Assembly (NCBI GenBank): GCA_037954235.1
Contig: JBBMOA010000013.1
Span: forward strand, 12,073,001-12,137,000
Direction: 5' to 3'
Length of the DNA: 64,000 bases
From: Aulostomus chinensis
Taxonomy: Eukaryota; Chordata; Actinopteri; Syngnathiformes; Aulostomidae
Shown here: in pieces, positions 62,165 through 64,000 of the stretch
Numbering within the stretch: position 1 is the stretch's first letter
Layout: every line of letters starts with the position of its first letter
Program-made: the position numbers and the translations under genes
Notes under the pieces: model-generated
Database searches by the model: none
What the model saw: only the letters and a program-made list of their open reading frames with translations
Told to the model about the DNA's origin: nothing

Positions 62165-62542
62165 GGCAGCACGGTGGTGCAGTGGTTCGCACTGTCGCCT
62201 CACAGCAAGAAGGTTCCGGGTTTGAGTCCCGGCTCCAGCACAGGATCTTTCTGTGTGGAGTCTCCATGTTCTCCCTGTTCCTGTGTGGGTTCTCTCTGGT
62301 ACTCCAGCTTCCTCCCACAGTCCAAAGACATCAAGAGGGGACGAGGCTGATTGATACTCTAAATTGACTGTAGGTGTGACTGTGAGTGTGAATGGTTGTC
62401 TGTCTCTATGTGTTGGTCCTGTGATGGACTGGTGACCTGTCCAGGGTGAACCCTGCCTGTTGCCTGAAGGCTGCTGGGATAGGCTCCAGCCCCGTGACCC
62501 TGAGCAGGACAAGAGGAAGAAAATGGATAGATGGATGGATGA
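62165..62542 (+). mobile_element. tRNA-like SINE, copy 4, with intact target-site duplication
   Basis: Full-length copy with head GGCAGCACGGTGGTGCAGTG, box A, a box B-like GGTTTGAGTCC, the shared body and a 3' tail of ATGG/ATAG units. It is flanked by a perfect 13-bp direct repeat, AAAATGAACAAGA, at 62152-62164 and 62543-62555. That marks LINE-type target-primed insertion and gives the element's exact ends. Confidence 0.88.
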
Positions 62543-62559
62543 AAAATGAACAAGACAAA

Positions 62560-64000
62560 CTCTATCCAGTTTGTCTGCTGGTTTTTATGTAAAAAAAAAC
62601 AATATGTGGCTGGATTGGGTCTGGTTGCCAGCCTCAGAAAGCAGTAGCATTTTTTTTTCTTGATAACTGATAACCAATTAAAATTCTTATTCAGGGTTAA
62701 AAATCCCTTTATGAACATCCTGAGGTAGCAGCAGGAGTCTCAGCCCATCAAAATGCTGTTGTAGTAAGCATGTAACAACAACACAACATGCATGAGGGGC
62801 TGTAAAAGAAAGATAAAATGCTTTATTTCCCAGCGGGTAATTACTGAGTTGTACAGTGGCAGTTAACATAAATCACCGAAGCCTCTCCTGTGCTGCTCAA
62901 CATCACTAAACTAGGTCCCACGGCATCTGCTTGTTTCCATAAAACCTATATTTTCATCTACTTTTCTGCAGACACTCAGATGGAAACACAGGAAATAAGC
63001 ATGTCTTTGAGTCACATTTTCATGACCATATATTGTTCCAAAAAATTCACCAAAAATAATGCAACATAACTTTAATTGAACAAATTAAGCAAGCAATGCA
63101 CCTCAGTAGATCAGTGTGCGGGCTGGGCCTCTGGAGTGTTGGTTTGCTGAGACAAAGGATCTTGCAGATTTTATAGACCCCCGAGTCCAGCCTGCTCAGG
63201 CGTTGGGGTCTCAGCTCCATCCTTCGACCTCCTGCAACACAAAGAGGAACAGCCATCAGGGGATCTCTACAAAGCCTGAGTCAACACACCAGGAAACCAA
63301 ATCTGACACCACAGCTTCCTGTTTGTTTTTGATCAGAAGTGGCGGAAATAATTTGACCTTGAAGAAGAGATTTTGTGTCTCATTGGCTAAATAAAGGATG
63401 AACTATAGGAAGCACCACAGCACGCATACCTCCGTCAAGGTGAACTTTAAGCCCCTGATTTGTTTGAGCTCCGTCCCTGATTAAAGCTGCCAGCAGGGAT
63501 AGAGCAGCCCCTGTCCAGTTATGATGTTTTTTTTTCTTTGGTAAAACATCAAGATCAAGCGCCCCACCATGATAACAGCGTTTAAGAATAACTCAGCCGT
63601 CACACTAGCTCGTCACCAAGGTCTCCAGGTGATTCTGACCAAGGCTGAGGTGATCCGGTCGACCAATTAGGACATCAGTGTGTCTGTATGTGACTTATTT
63701 GCTTCAAAATGTAGTGAGCTCTTCCGTGGTCCACTCTCCACACCTCCACCAAGTTTGGTGAGAGTCAACCTCATAGCTTTTGCACAATCCTGCTGACAGC
63801 CAAACAAAAACCATGGAAAGCACGAGCCCCTTGGCGGAGACAGTAAAATAACTGACCTCTGTTTTGTTGTTGTTGTTGACATAGGTGTATTCTATGACTC
63901 TGGAGTTGTAATTATTAACTGCACCTGTACAGTAAATGCTGTGTTATTAAAAAACAAACAAACTAACAAAAAAACAGGTACATGTATTTCTGATATTAAT
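62560..64000. other. Intergenic DNA at right edge, no gene seen
   Basis: No supported coding sequence or recognised repeat up to the window end. Confidence 0.45.

Noticed and set aside
62141..62512. Protein-like frames repeated at four loci
   Set aside because: They are readings through copies of a tRNA-like SINE, so their mutual similarity is that of the repeat, not of a gene family.

Overview
The window looks like a 64 kb piece of a ray-finned (probably percomorph) fish genome. Genes are split by GT-AG introns, intergenic DNA is AT-rich, and CA/GT, GA and AT microsatellites are frequent. Several interspersed repeats match families I know as common in spiny-rayed fishes. No bacterial or viral gene, CRISPR array, rRNA or canonical tRNA gene was recognised.

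Three protein-coding genes are supported, all on the + strand. (1) Positions 2-1386: the 3' part of dusp1, a nuclear dual-specificity MAP-kinase phosphatase. Its first exon or exons lie off the left edge. The 3' UTR runs to an AATAAA at 2102. (2) Positions 25209-36500: a complete six-exon neurl1b, a Neuralized E3 ubiquitin ligase (574 residues; NHR-NHR-RING) acting in Notch-ligand endocytosis. Its polyadenylation signal is at 37093. (3) Positions 42375-54528: a complete two-exon melatonin receptor (353 residues), best matched to subtype Mel1c (mtnr1c), with one 11.1 kb intron.

The rest is non-coding. The 22.7 kb between dusp1 and neurl1b holds simple repeats, hAT-like ends and one tRNA-like SINE. 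It also holds a candidate alternative first exon of neurl1b at 8994-9084: optimal Kozak, N-terminus MGNNQS, and a donor in the same phase as the known exon 1. The 5 kb between neurl1b and mtnr1c carries two SINE copies and a repeat with two perfect palindromic estrogen-response elements about 1.1-1.25 kb upstream of the mtnr1c start codon. The last 9.5 kb shows no gene.

The three genes do not form a pathway: stress/MAPK shut-off, Notch-ligand trafficking and melatonin signalling. Their linkage is of evolutionary interest, since DUSP1 and NEURL1B are also neighbours in human but, as I recall, in a different relative orientation. The most notable observations are the alternative neurl1b first exon, the uORFs before neurl1b (one with a TAATG overlap) and mtnr1c, the repeat-borne estrogen-response elements, and the unresolved Mel1c/Mel1d identity of the receptor.
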